Shown piece by piece: positions 26,876 to 34,248 of a stretch of DNA of 64,000 nt. This stretch comes from Filimonas sp. (lineage in GTDB: Bacteria; Bacteroidota; Bacteroidia; Chitinophagales; Chitinophagaceae), in the NCBI GenBank assembly GCA_017306865.1, contig JAFKHH010000013.1, forward strand, positions 310,001 through 374,000. Reading direction: 5' to 3'. Under the pieces are notes generated by a model. That model did no database searches and was not told the DNA's origin. It was given only the letters and a program-made list of their open reading frames with translations. The translations under genes and the position numbers were made by a program. Numbering within the stretch: the stretch's first letter is position 1; every line of letters starts with the position of its first letter.

Positions 26876-27070
26876 GTACTAAATACAAAGTACGAAGTAC
26901 AATAGCCCGAAGGGCTTGGCATTAGAGATGGGCAACGCCCATTGAGATGAAATTATAAAAAGGACATTGAACATTGATCGTTGAAAATTGAGCATTGAAT
27001 GTTATTCTTTATTCGGAATTCCTTGTTCCCTGCTCGATATTTTGATTTGTTCCTTGTTCGATATTTAAAA
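26876..27070. repeat. Intergenic repeats with REP-like hairpins
   Basis: Family E at 26873-26900 (AAAGTACGAAGTAC), a REP-like pair AGCCCGAAGGGCT (26904-26916) and ATGGGCAACGCCCAT (26928-26942), GAACATTGATCG-type words at 26966-27000, and TTCCTTGTTCGATATT words at 27018-27066. Confidence 0.5.
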
Positions 27071-27077
27071 GTTGATT

Positions 27078-28391
27078 ATGAGTTTTACAGTAGCAATAGT
27101 GGGCCGTCCGAACGTAGGTAAGAGTACGTTGTTTAACCGCCTGCTGGAACAACGCAAGGCGATAGTAGATGACGTGAGCGGCGTAACGCGCGACCGCCAG
27201 TATGGTGTAACCGACTGGAACGGTAAGACGTTTAACGTAATAGATACGGGCGGATTTGTGGCCGGATCTGATGATGTATTTGAAACAGAAATACGTAAGC
27301 AGGTAGTTATTGCAATAGATGAGGCGGACGCTATTTTGTTTATGACAGATGCTGCAACCGGCATTACAGACCTGGATGAGTCTGTAGGGCACCTGTTGCG
27401 TAAAAGCAAGAAGCCGGTATTGTTGACGGTGAATAAAGTAGACAATAGCAGCAGGCAATTGGAGGCAACAGAGTTTTACAGCCTGGGTTTTGAACATACG
27501 TTCTTTTTAAGCAGTATGACAGGCAGCGGTACTGGTGAGGTGCTGGATGCGCTGACTGCTCTGATGAGCGAGGAAGACTCTGATGATACATTGCGTGAAG
27601 ATGCGTTGCCAAAGTTTGCCATCATAGGCCAGCCGAATGTAGGTAAGTCTTCACTGCTGAATGCACTGATAGGACAGGAGCGTACAATTGTGAGCGATAT
27701 AGCAGGCACTACGCGCGATACGATCCATACACACTACAATCTATTTCAGAAAGAGTTTGTATTGATAGATACAGCGGGTATCCGTAAGAAAAATAAAGAA
27801 AAAGATGATCTTGAGTTTTACTCTGTGATCCGTGCCATTAAAGCAATGGATGAGGCAGATGTGTGCCTGATGGTAGTAGATGCGGAGAAGGGGCTGACGG
27901 CGCAGGATATTAATATCTATTCCCTGGCAGCAAGGAAAGGGAAAGGCATTGTATTGCTGGTAAATAAATGGGACCTGGTAGAGAAAGAAACGAATACAGC
28001 GCGCGATTATGAGAAGGACCTGAAAAAGCGCCTGGCGCCATTTAATGACGTGCCTGTTGTGTTTATTTCTGCAAAAGAGAAAACAAGAATCTTCAAAGGG
28101 ATAGAAGTTGCATTGCAGGTATATGACAGCAAGCATAAGAAGATTCCGACAAGCCAGTTGAATGATGTAATGCTGAAAGCTGTAGAAGCCTACCACGCAC
28201 CTGTGGTACGCGGCCACTCTATCAAAATTAAATATGTAACGCAATTGCCGACACAAACGCCTTCGTTTGCGTTCTTCTGCAATTACCCGGACGATATAAA
28301 ACAACCATACAAAAACTACCTTGAAAACCAGTTGCGCACCAATTTTGATTTCAGCGGTGTGCCGGTGAGGATCTTCTTCAGGAAGAAGTAG
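27078..28391 (+). CDS. der: GTPase Der (EngA)
   Basis: Ribosome-assembly GTPase for the 50S subunit with two tandem G domains. First domain: GRPNVGKS (9-16), DTGG, NKVD. Second: GQPNVGKSSLLNAL, DTAGIRKK, NKWD. A C-terminal KH-like domain ends VRIFFRKK. Length 437 aa is typical. The ATG used is preferred over a TTG six bases upstream. Confidence 0.97.
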   Translation: MSFTVAIVGRPNVGKSTLFNRLLEQRKAIVDDVSGVTRDRQYGVTDWNGKTFNVIDTGGFVAGSDDVFETEIRKQVVIAIDEADAILFMTDAATGITDLDESVGHLLRKSKKPVLLTVNKVDNSSRQLEATEFYSLGFEHTFFLSSMTGSGTGEVLDALTALMSEEDSDDTLREDALPKFAIIGQPNVGKSSLLNALIGQERTIVSDIAGTTRDTIHTHYNLFQKEFVLIDTAGIRKKNKEKDDLEFYSVIRAIKAMDEADVCLMVVDAEKGLTAQDINIYSLAARKGKGIVLLVNKWDLVEKETNTARDYEKDLKKRLAPFNDVPVVFISAKEKTRIFKGIEVALQVYDSKHKKIPTSQLNDVMLKAVEAYHAPVVRGHSIKIKYVTQLPTQTPSFAFFCNYPDDIKQPYKNYLENQLRTNFDFSGVPVRIFFRKK

Positions 28392-28435
28392 GTTGAATGG
28401 TTTTATGGTTGCATTGTTTAATTGTTATTTGATAA
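28391..28435. repeat. Family C element after der
   Basis: GGTTGAATGGTTTTATGG followed by TTGCATTGTTTAATTGTTA in part, overlapping the der stop region. It is a single arm without an obvious partner. Confidence 0.4.
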
Positions 28436-28538
28436 GCGGAGTGGGGTACTTTTGACAGATGTGTTTTAATTATGAAATGATAACTTGAAAAAGTGGCCCA
28501 CGCTTAACCTTTAGAAAAGCTAAATTGTTTTATACACT

Positions 28539-28781
28539 ATGAAAAAAGTAGTTTTATCTGTTTTGATCATTGTTGCTTTAGCAGCATGTAACAACGGTAA
28601 AGTTGAAGATGTTCTTGCTGATTCTGTTTTAAAAAGGAGAGTGCCGGATTCTAGTGTAATACTGCAACCAGCAGTAAATAACCCGGACAGCGCAGTGAAA
28701 ATGGTGGATAGTGCAAAAAAGATGATCGATAAGGCGGATGTGAAAGTGAGCATTAGCCTGGATAGTGTGGATAAGAAATAA
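28539..28781 (+). CDS. Small lipoprotein of unknown function
   Basis: 80 aa. A lipoprotein signal ends at the Cys in ALAACNN. The mature part is polar, with repeated DSxxK and Asp/Lys-rich segments (PDSAVKMVDSAKKMIDKADVK), probably helical. No family recognised. A good terminator follows, so it is a single-gene unit. Confidence 0.65.
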   Translation: MKKVVLSVLIIVALAACNNGKVEDVLADSVLKRRVPDSSVILQPAVNNPDSAVKMVDSAKKMIDKADVKVSISLDSVDKK

Positions 28782-28801
28782 AATGATTTTAAATAGTGTT
28801 G

Positions 28802-28833
28802 ACCGAAGTGATATAAATTGCTTCGGTTTTTTT
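28802..28833 (+). terminator. Terminator after the small lipoprotein gene
   Basis: ACCGAAG / CTTCGGT stem with a twelve-base loop and seven T. Confidence 0.75.
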
Positions 28834-28869
28834 ATGTAGTTATCTTTCTAAAACCCTTAAACCTCAATT

Positions 28870-29448
28870 ATGAAAAAAATTAGTATCCTTCTCTTTGCTA
28901 CGATTCTTGCATGTAGCTTGACTTCCTGTTCTAGTAATGTTTTTATGGGCCGGTTTTCCGGGGAAACGCGCATGCCCGAAAGAAGTAATTACCTGGAGTT
29001 TGATGAAGGACAAAAAGTCTATGGTCAAAAAGTAAGTTGGGGTAAATTATTTTCCAACTCAATTTCTATTGATGGACAAAAATTTAAAGTATCGGAAGTT
29101 AAAGGCTATGTCAGTAATGGTATTTATTATGGTAGAATGAAAAGTACCTATATCAGGAGGGTTGTGTCTGGTAAATTATGTATATACTATGATATAGTTA
29201 CGTCAAGAACCTATGATGGTCAGCGATGGTCTGATAACATATCTGAAGCCTATTACATGCAAAATGCGGGCGAAAAGGAAATGAAGCGTATTTACAAGAG
29301 TACTGATTTGAAAAAGGCATTAGAGTCTTGCCCGACAGCGTATGCATTGGTCAATATTTCGAACAAAGAAATGCGAAGGGCAATTCGTAAAAATCCAAGT
29401 TATTTGAATGATGCTGTGGCATTGTATAATAACAATTGTATGCAATAG
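28870..29448 (+). CDS. Lipoprotein of unknown function
   Basis: 192 aa with a lipobox at LTSCSS. The mature region is rich in Tyr, Lys and Ser and looks like beta structure followed by a helical tail (EKEMKRIYKSTDLKKALESC, cut here). Not assigned to a family. Start ATG sits after AT-rich DNA; a hairpin terminator follows the stop. Confidence 0.65.
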   Translation: MKKISILLFATILACSLTSCSSNVFMGRFSGETRMPERSNYLEFDEGQKVYGQKVSWGKLFSNSISIDGQKFKVSEVKGYVSNGIYYGRMKSTYIRRVVSGKLCIYYDIVTSRTYDGQRWSDNISEAYYMQNAGEKEMKRIYKSTDLKKALESCPTAYALVNISNKEMRRAIRKNPSYLNDAVALYNNNCMQ

Positions 29449-29459
29449 CCATCTGAGCC

Positions 29460-29495
29460 ATGCTATTCCATACCTGTATGAGAGTAGCATTTTTA
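29460..29495 (+). terminator. Terminator after the lipoprotein gene
   Basis: ATGCTA / TAGCAT outer stem with inner CATAC / GTATG, then TTTTTATT. Confidence 0.65.
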
Positions 29496-29612
29496 TTCTC
29501 GCTAAAATGTAATCTTTAATTAAGGTACCGTATTTCCTATTGAGCTTAAAATCGATTATCTTGGTTACCCTTGAGTACTAAGAAATCAATTTTTTAACCT
29601 AAAAGAAATAAC

Positions 29613-30050
29613 ATGGCATCTGTTAATCCTTACTTAACCTTTGATGGTAAGTGCGAAGAAGCATTCAATTTTTACAAATCCGTATTTGGTGGTGAGTTCC
29701 CTTTCCTGGGACGTTATAAAGAAATGCCGCCGACTAATGGACAAACGTGCCCTCCGGGCGAAGATGAAAAGATTATGCACGTAAGTCTGCCGATCAGTAA
29801 AGAAACAATACTGATGGGGAGTGATAGTTCAGAATCTTTCGGGCATAAAACTGTAGTGGGAAATAACTTTTCCATTTCTATTAATGCAGATTCAAAAGAA
29901 GAGGCAGATAAACTTTTTAATGGCCTCTCGGCAGGTGGGCAAGTAACTATGCCTATGAATCAGGCTTTCTGGGGCGCATACTTTGGCATGTTTACAGACA
30001 AATTTGGCGTGCAATGGATGGTGAATTTTGATACACAGCCGAAGGGATAA
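29613..30050 (+). CDS. VOC-superfamily protein (PhnB-like)
   Basis: Small cytoplasmic protein of the vicinal-oxygen-chelate superfamily, PhnB/3-demethylubiquinone-methyltransferase-like group. Typical features: NPYLTFDGKCEEAFNFYKSVFGGE at the start (shown to 20 here: NPYLTFDGKCEEAFNFYKSV), EKIMHVSLPI, and FWGAYFGMFTDKFGVQWM near the end. 145 aa. Substrate is unknown. Confidence 0.88.
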   Translation: MASVNPYLTFDGKCEEAFNFYKSVFGGEFPFLGRYKEMPPTNGQTCPPGEDEKIMHVSLPISKETILMGSDSSESFGHKTVVGNNFSISINADSKEEADKLFNGLSAGGQVTMPMNQAFWGAYFGMFTDKFGVQWMVNFDTQPKG

Positions 30051-30096
30051 TGTGTAATTGTTAGCTAGTTATATTGTTGAATTGATATAGCTGAAT

Positions 30097-30132
30097 AAAA
30101 GCGGGTGTATTGCGAGATGCACCCGCTTTTTG
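30097..30132 (+). terminator. Terminator after the VOC gene
   Basis: AAAAGCGGGTG / CACCCGCTTTT stem with loop and T-run, 46 bases past the stop. The A-run on the left also permits use from the minus strand. Confidence 0.8.
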
Positions 30133-30152
30133 TATGCCAGGCAGTAAACGGC

Positions 30153-30268
30153 GCAATCACCTAAGTTAACCACAAAGGTCACTATGCGATTACACAAGGA
30201 ACACAAAGAAAAAACCTTGTGTACTTTGTGCATACTTAGTGTGCTTTGTGGTTAACTTAGGTAATTGC
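30153..30268. repeat. Long inverted repeat of family B
   Basis: A 25-base arm (containing CCTAAGTTAACCACAAAG) and its inverted copy 66 bases later match at 24 of 25 positions. Inside are further inverted words (ACACAAGGAACACAAAG / CTTTGTGCATACTTAGTGTG in shorter form). The clearest stem of this family in the window. Confidence 0.7.
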
Positions 30269-30312
30269 ATTATGCGTTGTATCCTATATCTTCATTGACA
30301 TAATAAAAATGG

Positions 30313-30924
30313 ATGTCGATAAAAACAAAACTACCCTGGCTCTTAATATGGTTTCGGATTGTGGCAGGACTGGTAATTGTGCTGTTGAGTTTTACCCATA
30401 TTGCTTACTACAGCGTAATAGCTGTTACGCTTTTATCCCTCGGACTACTTTCTGATGTTTTTGACGGTATTATTGCGCGCCGTCTTAAAATATCTACTGT
30501 TACGTTACGCCGGTTTGACTCCACGGCAGATGTATTGTTTTTTCTCCTGGTAGCCGGTGCTGCATATGCCTGGTGCCCTGGCTTTTTTAATACCAATTGG
30601 CTTAAAATAGTTGTACTTATTGGCTTTGAGGCACTAACGTATGTTGTAAGTTTTGCAAGGTTTAAAAAGGAAATAGCAACGCATTCGATCGGTGCAAAAA
30701 TCTGGACTTTATTCTTATTTGCGACACTTACAGAGGTGTTTATTCATTGCGAATCGAACCTTTTGTTCAACCTGTGTTTCTGGATAGGCCTGCTTACAAG
30801 AGTGGAAATTATGGCTATTGTATTGCTTTTAAAAGAATGGACAAATGACGTGCCTACGATTTATCACGCATTACAATTGCGGAAGGGAAAAGCCATCAAA
30901 CGGAACGATTTATTTAATGGGTAA
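30313..30924 (+). CDS. CDP-alcohol phosphatidyltransferase family membrane protein
   Basis: Integral membrane enzyme family that transfers a phosphoalcohol from CDP-linked lipid. 203 aa with about six hydrophobic segments. The catalytic motif reads D48xxD51GxxAR56, then x8, and D69xxxD73. The four metal-binding Asp are present, but the conserved Gly before RRF-D69 is Leu65. The exact lipid product cannot be named. An ATG four bases upstream is in another frame. Stands alone after a repeat. Confidence 0.85.
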   Translation: MSIKTKLPWLLIWFRIVAGLVIVLLSFTHIAYYSVIAVTLLSLGLLSDVFDGIIARRLKISTVTLRRFDSTADVLFFLLVAGAAYAWCPGFFNTNWLKIVVLIGFEALTYVVSFARFKKEIATHSIGAKIWTLFLFATLTEVFIHCESNLLFNLCFWIGLLTRVEIMAIVLLLKEWTNDVPTIYHALQLRKGKAIKRNDLFNG

Positions 30925-31026
30925 AGCAGCAGTCAGCAGCGAGGCTTTGTGCGGCGTTATAAACAAGGTACTTTGGGTTTAACGTCAGTATAACAGTTTT
31001 ACGATTGATATACTTAAAATATGGTA

Positions 31027-31057
31027 TTGTCTGCCATATAAACCGATCCTACATTTG
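31027..31057 (+). promoter_or_regulatory. Bacteroidota-type promoter
   Basis: TTG at 31027 and TACATTTG at 31050-31057, 20 bases apart, match the TTG / TAnnTTTG promoter of this phylum. No ORF lies downstream before a strong terminator. Confidence 0.4.
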
Positions 31058-31062
31058 CATCA

Positions 31063-31197
31063 TTAGTTATTGTTGTTGCATTGTAACAAACAATTACGAC
31101 CCTAAACCTAATTTCTACGGAACAATTAATTGGGTAAAGTAGAGATTGATTTTTTATTGGATTGAACGCGCTTTCTTTCAAGGAAGCGCGTTTTTTT
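31063..31197 (+). ncRNA. Candidate small non-coding RNA
   Basis: Segment of about 135 bases between a good promoter and a strong terminator (AACGCGCTT / AAGCGCGTT with T-run, 31165-31197). It has no ATG. Predicted local stems are TTGTT/AACAA and CCTAATT/AATTGGG. It is not made of the repeat families that surround it. No known RNA family is recognised, so this is a candidate only. Confidence 0.35.
31165..31197 (+). terminator. Strong terminator with no upstream gene nearby
   Basis: Perfect nine-pair stem AACGCGCTT / AAGCGCGTT followed by seven T. The nearest upstream gene ends 240 bases earlier. Confidence 0.8.
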
Positions 31198-31208
31198 ATG
31201 GGGTATAT

Positions 31209-31533
31209 TTTTTAAACACATAGATAGTTAGCTTGTTGCTGCGTAAGCTTTTTTGAGATACAGAAAGGTGTTAGGTGCAAGATGTTCATGTATATAAGGA
31301 ATATTATACAGTTTTCTCCGAAGGGACACAATAGGGCACATAGGGAGAATGCTTCGCATTATGAAGAAGAGCGGAGTGTAATTTTTAAACACATAGATAG
31401 TTAGCAGGTTGCTGCGCAAGCTTTTTTGCGATGTAGAAAGGTGTTAGGTGCAAGATGTTCATGCATAGAAGAAATATTATACCGGTTTCTCCGAAGGGAC
31501 ACAATAGGACACATAGGAGAAATACTTCGTATT
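31209..31533. repeat. Tandem pair of family G elements
   Basis: Two 152-base copies (31209-31360 and 31382-31533) in direct orientation with spacing 173. Shared words: TTTTTAAACACATAGATAG, AGAAAGGTGTTAGGTGCAAG, TCTCCGAAGGGACACAATAG, and CTTCG-AT ends. They differ at scattered positions. Open frames read through them are repeat artefacts. Confidence 0.8.
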
Positions 31534-31539
31534 TCTTGG

Positions 31540-31630
31540 TGTGCTTCTTTGTGTCTTGGTGTCTTCGTGGCAATCTTCGCTAAGATCATTCACGATTGCC
31601 GACTCACGACTCACGTCTCACGTCTCACGA
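31540..31630. repeat. Families B and D after the tandem pair
   Basis: CTTTGTGTCTTGGTGTCTTC (about 31550) followed by ATTCACGATTGCCGACTCAC (about 31589) and TCACGTCTCACGTCTCACG, reaching the AraC stop. Confidence 0.5.
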
Positions 31631-32434
31631 CATCGCCTGGTTCACTGGGTATTCTTCATTTAAATAAGCAGACGGCGTAATGCCTGTAAAGGATTTAAAC
31701 TCTTTAATGAAATGTGACTGATCCGCATAGCCGCTATCGTATGCAATGGAAGTAAGGGAATATTGCTTGCGGTTAATGAGGCGCAGGCTATGCTGGAAAC
31801 GGTTGATCTTGCTGTATAGTTTAGGAGGAATACCTGTATGTTGCACAAAGAGCTGTTGCAGGTAGCGGGATGTAATGCCGTAGCGTGCAGCTACAGTATC
31901 AATGTTTTCGCTGAACGATGCCTGTTTCATATTCACAAGCACATCTTCCACCACTGCTATTTTACCCGTCTGTTTATTGTCCGGCACTAGCCTGTTCAGC
32001 AGGAATGTTTCGATCAGTGTTATCTGCTCCGTTAAGACCGTAGTGTCTGAAAGTTGTGCATATAAGGTGGCGATTTCTTTTCCCATTACATCTTTCAGAT
32101 CTGTTACCAGGTCGTTGAAAATATTTACAGAACCTCTGAGTAAGTACGCTGCACTATGTGGGTACAGGCGGATGCCCAGCATCTTATGAGTACCAATAGA
32201 TTTAATGGAAAGTGGTTTAGTAAGCTGTCCCCAGAATTCTGTAGTTGGCGTTGTACTATATATGCCATTTGCCTCCGTTTGCCACTGACCATTACCGAGG
32301 TTAAAGATCATTTCTATATTGCCTGCCGGAAATACGGTGTCCTCATACGTTCTGCTTTCCTCTTGCTCAAAAAGGTAATAAGACTTTACGTATGCCTTTA
32401 GTTTGGCGGATGGTAATATTTCAGTGTACTGCAT
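31625..32434 (-). CDS. AraC-family transcriptional regulator
   Basis: DNA-binding regulator, 269 aa. The N-terminal ligand or DUF6597-type domain begins EILPSAKLKAYVKSYYLFEQ. The C-terminal AraC domain shows two helix-turn-helix units with SENIDTVAARYGITSRYLQQ and SLTSIAYDSGYADQSHFIKE, then FKSFTGITPSAYL. Its target is unknown. It is divergent from an NTF2-like lipoprotein gene. Confidence 0.92.
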   Translation of the reverse strand: MQYTEILPSAKLKAYVKSYYLFEQEESRTYEDTVFPAGNIEMIFNLGNGQWQTEANGIYSTTPTTEFWGQLTKPLSIKSIGTHKMLGIRLYPHSAAYLLRGSVNIFNDLVTDLKDVMGKEIATLYAQLSDTTVLTEQITLIETFLLNRLVPDNKQTGKIAVVEDVLVNMKQASFSENIDTVAARYGITSRYLQQLFVQHTGIPPKLYSKINRFQHSLRLINRKQYSLTSIAYDSGYADQSHFIKEFKSFTGITPSAYLNEEYPVNQAMS

Positions 32435-32577
32435 AATGCCAGGTAGCTAGCAGGAGTAGCCTGTAACAGTACAATATTACGCGTCCTGCCGTTGAATAAG
32501 GCATGTTTCAGATTAAAATTTCCCAGTTCCGATTTGTACAATTCCAGGCTTTTGATGCTTATTAGTTTTGTAGTCAT
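32398..32577 (-). CDS. Possible small protein overlapping the AraC start
   Basis: Frame of 59 aa (MTTKLISIKSLELYKSELGN at the start) with a balanced amino-acid make-up. It ends 37 bases inside the AraC gene, in another frame, and its start is 29 bases from the divergent lipoprotein ATG. Its middle overlaps a repeat-like word (CCAGGTAGCTAGCAGG). No family recognised; it may be chance or a gene remnant. Confidence 0.25.
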   Translation of the reverse strand: MTTKLISIKSLELYKSELGNFNLKHALFNGRTRNIVLLQATPASYLALCSTLKYYHPPN

Positions 32578-32606
32578 AATTCATAGTAATACAAATCAAT
32601 AAGATC

Positions 32607-33080
32607 ATGAGAAATGTTTTTTTAGCACTGACAGGATTGATATTAATTGTAGTTCTTCATGCCTGCAATAGCACTTCATCCGCAAATAATGCACTGGATG
32701 AGGCAAAGAAGGCAATTGCAGCTAGCAATGCTATTTATTTCGAATCATTTGCCAAAGGAGATTCATCTATTTTTATAGACCGCTACGCGGAAGATTGCTG
32801 TATTATGGCGCCAGATGTGCCAGCCATGTGCGGACCAGAAGCGCCACGCTTATTTTTCCGGTTGGCTTATGATGAGATAGGATTACGGAATGGTAAATTC
32901 ATTACCACAAATGTATATGGCGATGGTGTGGAATATGTAACAGAGGAAGGCTTATGGCAGTCTTTTGATGCCAGCGGTAAAATGTTTGACGATGGAAAGT
33001 TCCTGGTGTTGTGGAAGAAAACTTCCAAAGGATGGAAAATGTATCGCGACTCGTTTAGCAGCAATCATCAGAAGAAATAA
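32607..33080 (+). CDS. NTF2-like (DUF4440/SnoaL type) lipoprotein
   Basis: 157 aa. Lipobox at VVLHAC. The mature domain fits a cystatin/NTF2-like cone: NAIYFESFAKGDSSIFIDRY, AEDCCIMAPDVPAMCGPEA, and GKFLVLWKKTSKGWKMYRDS. These domains bind small ligands or act as hydrolases or isomerases; the role here is unknown. Divergent from the AraC gene, which may regulate it. Confidence 0.75.
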   Translation: MRNVFLALTGLILIVVLHACNSTSSANNALDEAKKAIAASNAIYFESFAKGDSSIFIDRYAEDCCIMAPDVPAMCGPEAPRLFFRLAYDEIGLRNGKFITTNVYGDGVEYVTEEGLWQSFDASGKMFDDGKFLVLWKKTSKGWKMYRDSFSSNHQKK

Positions 33081-33129
33081 TTCTCTCTCATGTGCTATAG
33101 GTTGTCTCATATAAATGGGGCAATCTTTT

Positions 33130-33196
33130 TTTATACGTGAATCGTGAGACGGTAATCGTGAATACCCTATTCACATCTGACAACTCACTACTCACT
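33130..33196. repeat. Family D repeat
   Basis: GTGAATCGTGAGACGGTAATC followed by CAACTCACTACTCAC, in the short gap between convergent genes (first word given here as GTGAATCGTGAGACGG). Confidence 0.5.
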
Positions 33197-34159
33197 TTAT
33201 TTCACACTATAGTTTTTTACCGGTTGCACTTCTATGCGTGCAGGGCCGTTTTCCGGCAGGCATGCAGTAAAGAAAGCTTCTACTTCACCCTTTTCATTTA
33301 CATACGCAAAAGGCCGTTCTCTTCTTCTGAATTTCTCTGAAGTGTTGTCATCATACGTTAGTGTTGTCGTGTACACAGGCTCTTTTGATACAAGTATATA
33401 ATGAATACCATCTTTTGAATAGTATTGCGCGCCTCCTTTTTTTGTGCCGGTAGCCAAACCCTGGAAGTCGCTTACAATCACATTGTATTGATTATTTGCC
33501 CACCAGATAGTCGGATCTTCTAATTGGCAGGAGTCAGGTAATAAGTTGTCACCATTGTTGAGCAACGTATAATTGTCATTGTAGGCAGGCGCTTCATACG
33601 CCTGTGCTATGCGAATATTATTCACAGATTTTCTGCCGAATACATATGCGCTGCCATCCTTGCGGATAAGCGGGGCCGGGTTGGAAAATGGCATAGCTAT
33701 TTTGTCTGTACGTGTCCAAGGGCCTGTAATAGATGGAGCAGTTGCATACCCTGTTTCATTAGCGGAAGAGATATAGTACAGCACATATTTGTCTCCTGCT
33801 TTTACAATCTTGGGGTTATGTGCCCGGTCATTATCCCAATACCCTTCGCGTTTTTGAATAATCACCTCCTGGAATGTGTATGGCCCCAGCAGGTTTTTTG
33901 ATGTAGCACGTACGATCTCCGAATACTTTGTCCAGCCCTCCAGTCCATACTGTTTGGGCCAGCGTGAGGCGAACATGTGGTAAGTATCGCCAACTTTAAT
34001 TACACTAGGACACCAGAGAATAAAACTATCCATATGGAAACCGCCATTTTTTACAGCGGGCTGCAAAGCGCTTTTGATAGACGTGCTAACCTGCGCCTGG
34101 CTACAAAAGGTAATGCAGGCGGCTAACAGGAGGGTAGTACAAGATCGGATGACAAGCAT
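33197..34159 (-). CDS. Secreted GH43/GH117-like five-bladed beta-propeller glycosidase
   Basis: 320 aa with a signal peptide ending FCSQAQ. Propeller motifs: FILWCPSVIKVGDTYHMFASR (first part), YWDNDRAHNPKIVKAGDKYV (20 residues), and CQLEDPTIWWANNQYNVIVSD in part. The W-C-P-S blade and L-E-D-P-T-I acidic site fit the GH43/GH117-like clan; exact family and substrate are uncertain. Genes around it are not for sugar use. Confidence 0.75.
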   Translation of the reverse strand: MLVIRSCTTLLLAACITFCSQAQVSTSIKSALQPAVKNGGFHMDSFILWCPSVIKVGDTYHMFASRWPKQYGLEGWTKYSEIVRATSKNLLGPYTFQEVIIQKREGYWDNDRAHNPKIVKAGDKYVLYYISSANETGYATAPSITGPWTRTDKIAMPFSNPAPLIRKDGSAYVFGRKSVNNIRIAQAYEAPAYNDNYTLLNNGDNLLPDSCQLEDPTIWWANNQYNVIVSDFQGLATGTKKGGAQYYSKDGIHYILVSKEPVYTTTLTYDDNTSEKFRRRERPFAYVNEKGEVEAFFTACLPENGPARIEVQPVKNYSVK

Positions 34160-34175
34160 AACAAAAGATTGTAAA

Positions 34176-34221
34176 TAAAAAAAGCAACATGAAAATACAG
34201 ATACCTGCTGTTCATGTTGCT
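34176..34221 (-). terminator. Terminator after DUF4954 gene
   Basis: On the minus strand AGCAACATGAA / TTCATGTTGCT form an 11-pair stem and are followed by seven T. It ends the glmS-side transcript before the GH43-like gene. Confidence 0.8.
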
Positions 34222-34248
34222 TCTGTGCTGATGTAAGAGAGTATAAAG

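Noticed and set aside
31209..31533. CRISPR-like array
   Set aside because: Only two copies of a 152-bp unit with no spacers and no cas genes nearby.
31228..31680. Several 60-85 codon frames on both strands
   Set aside because: They lie in the tandem family G copies; the same peptide appears twice because the DNA is duplicated.
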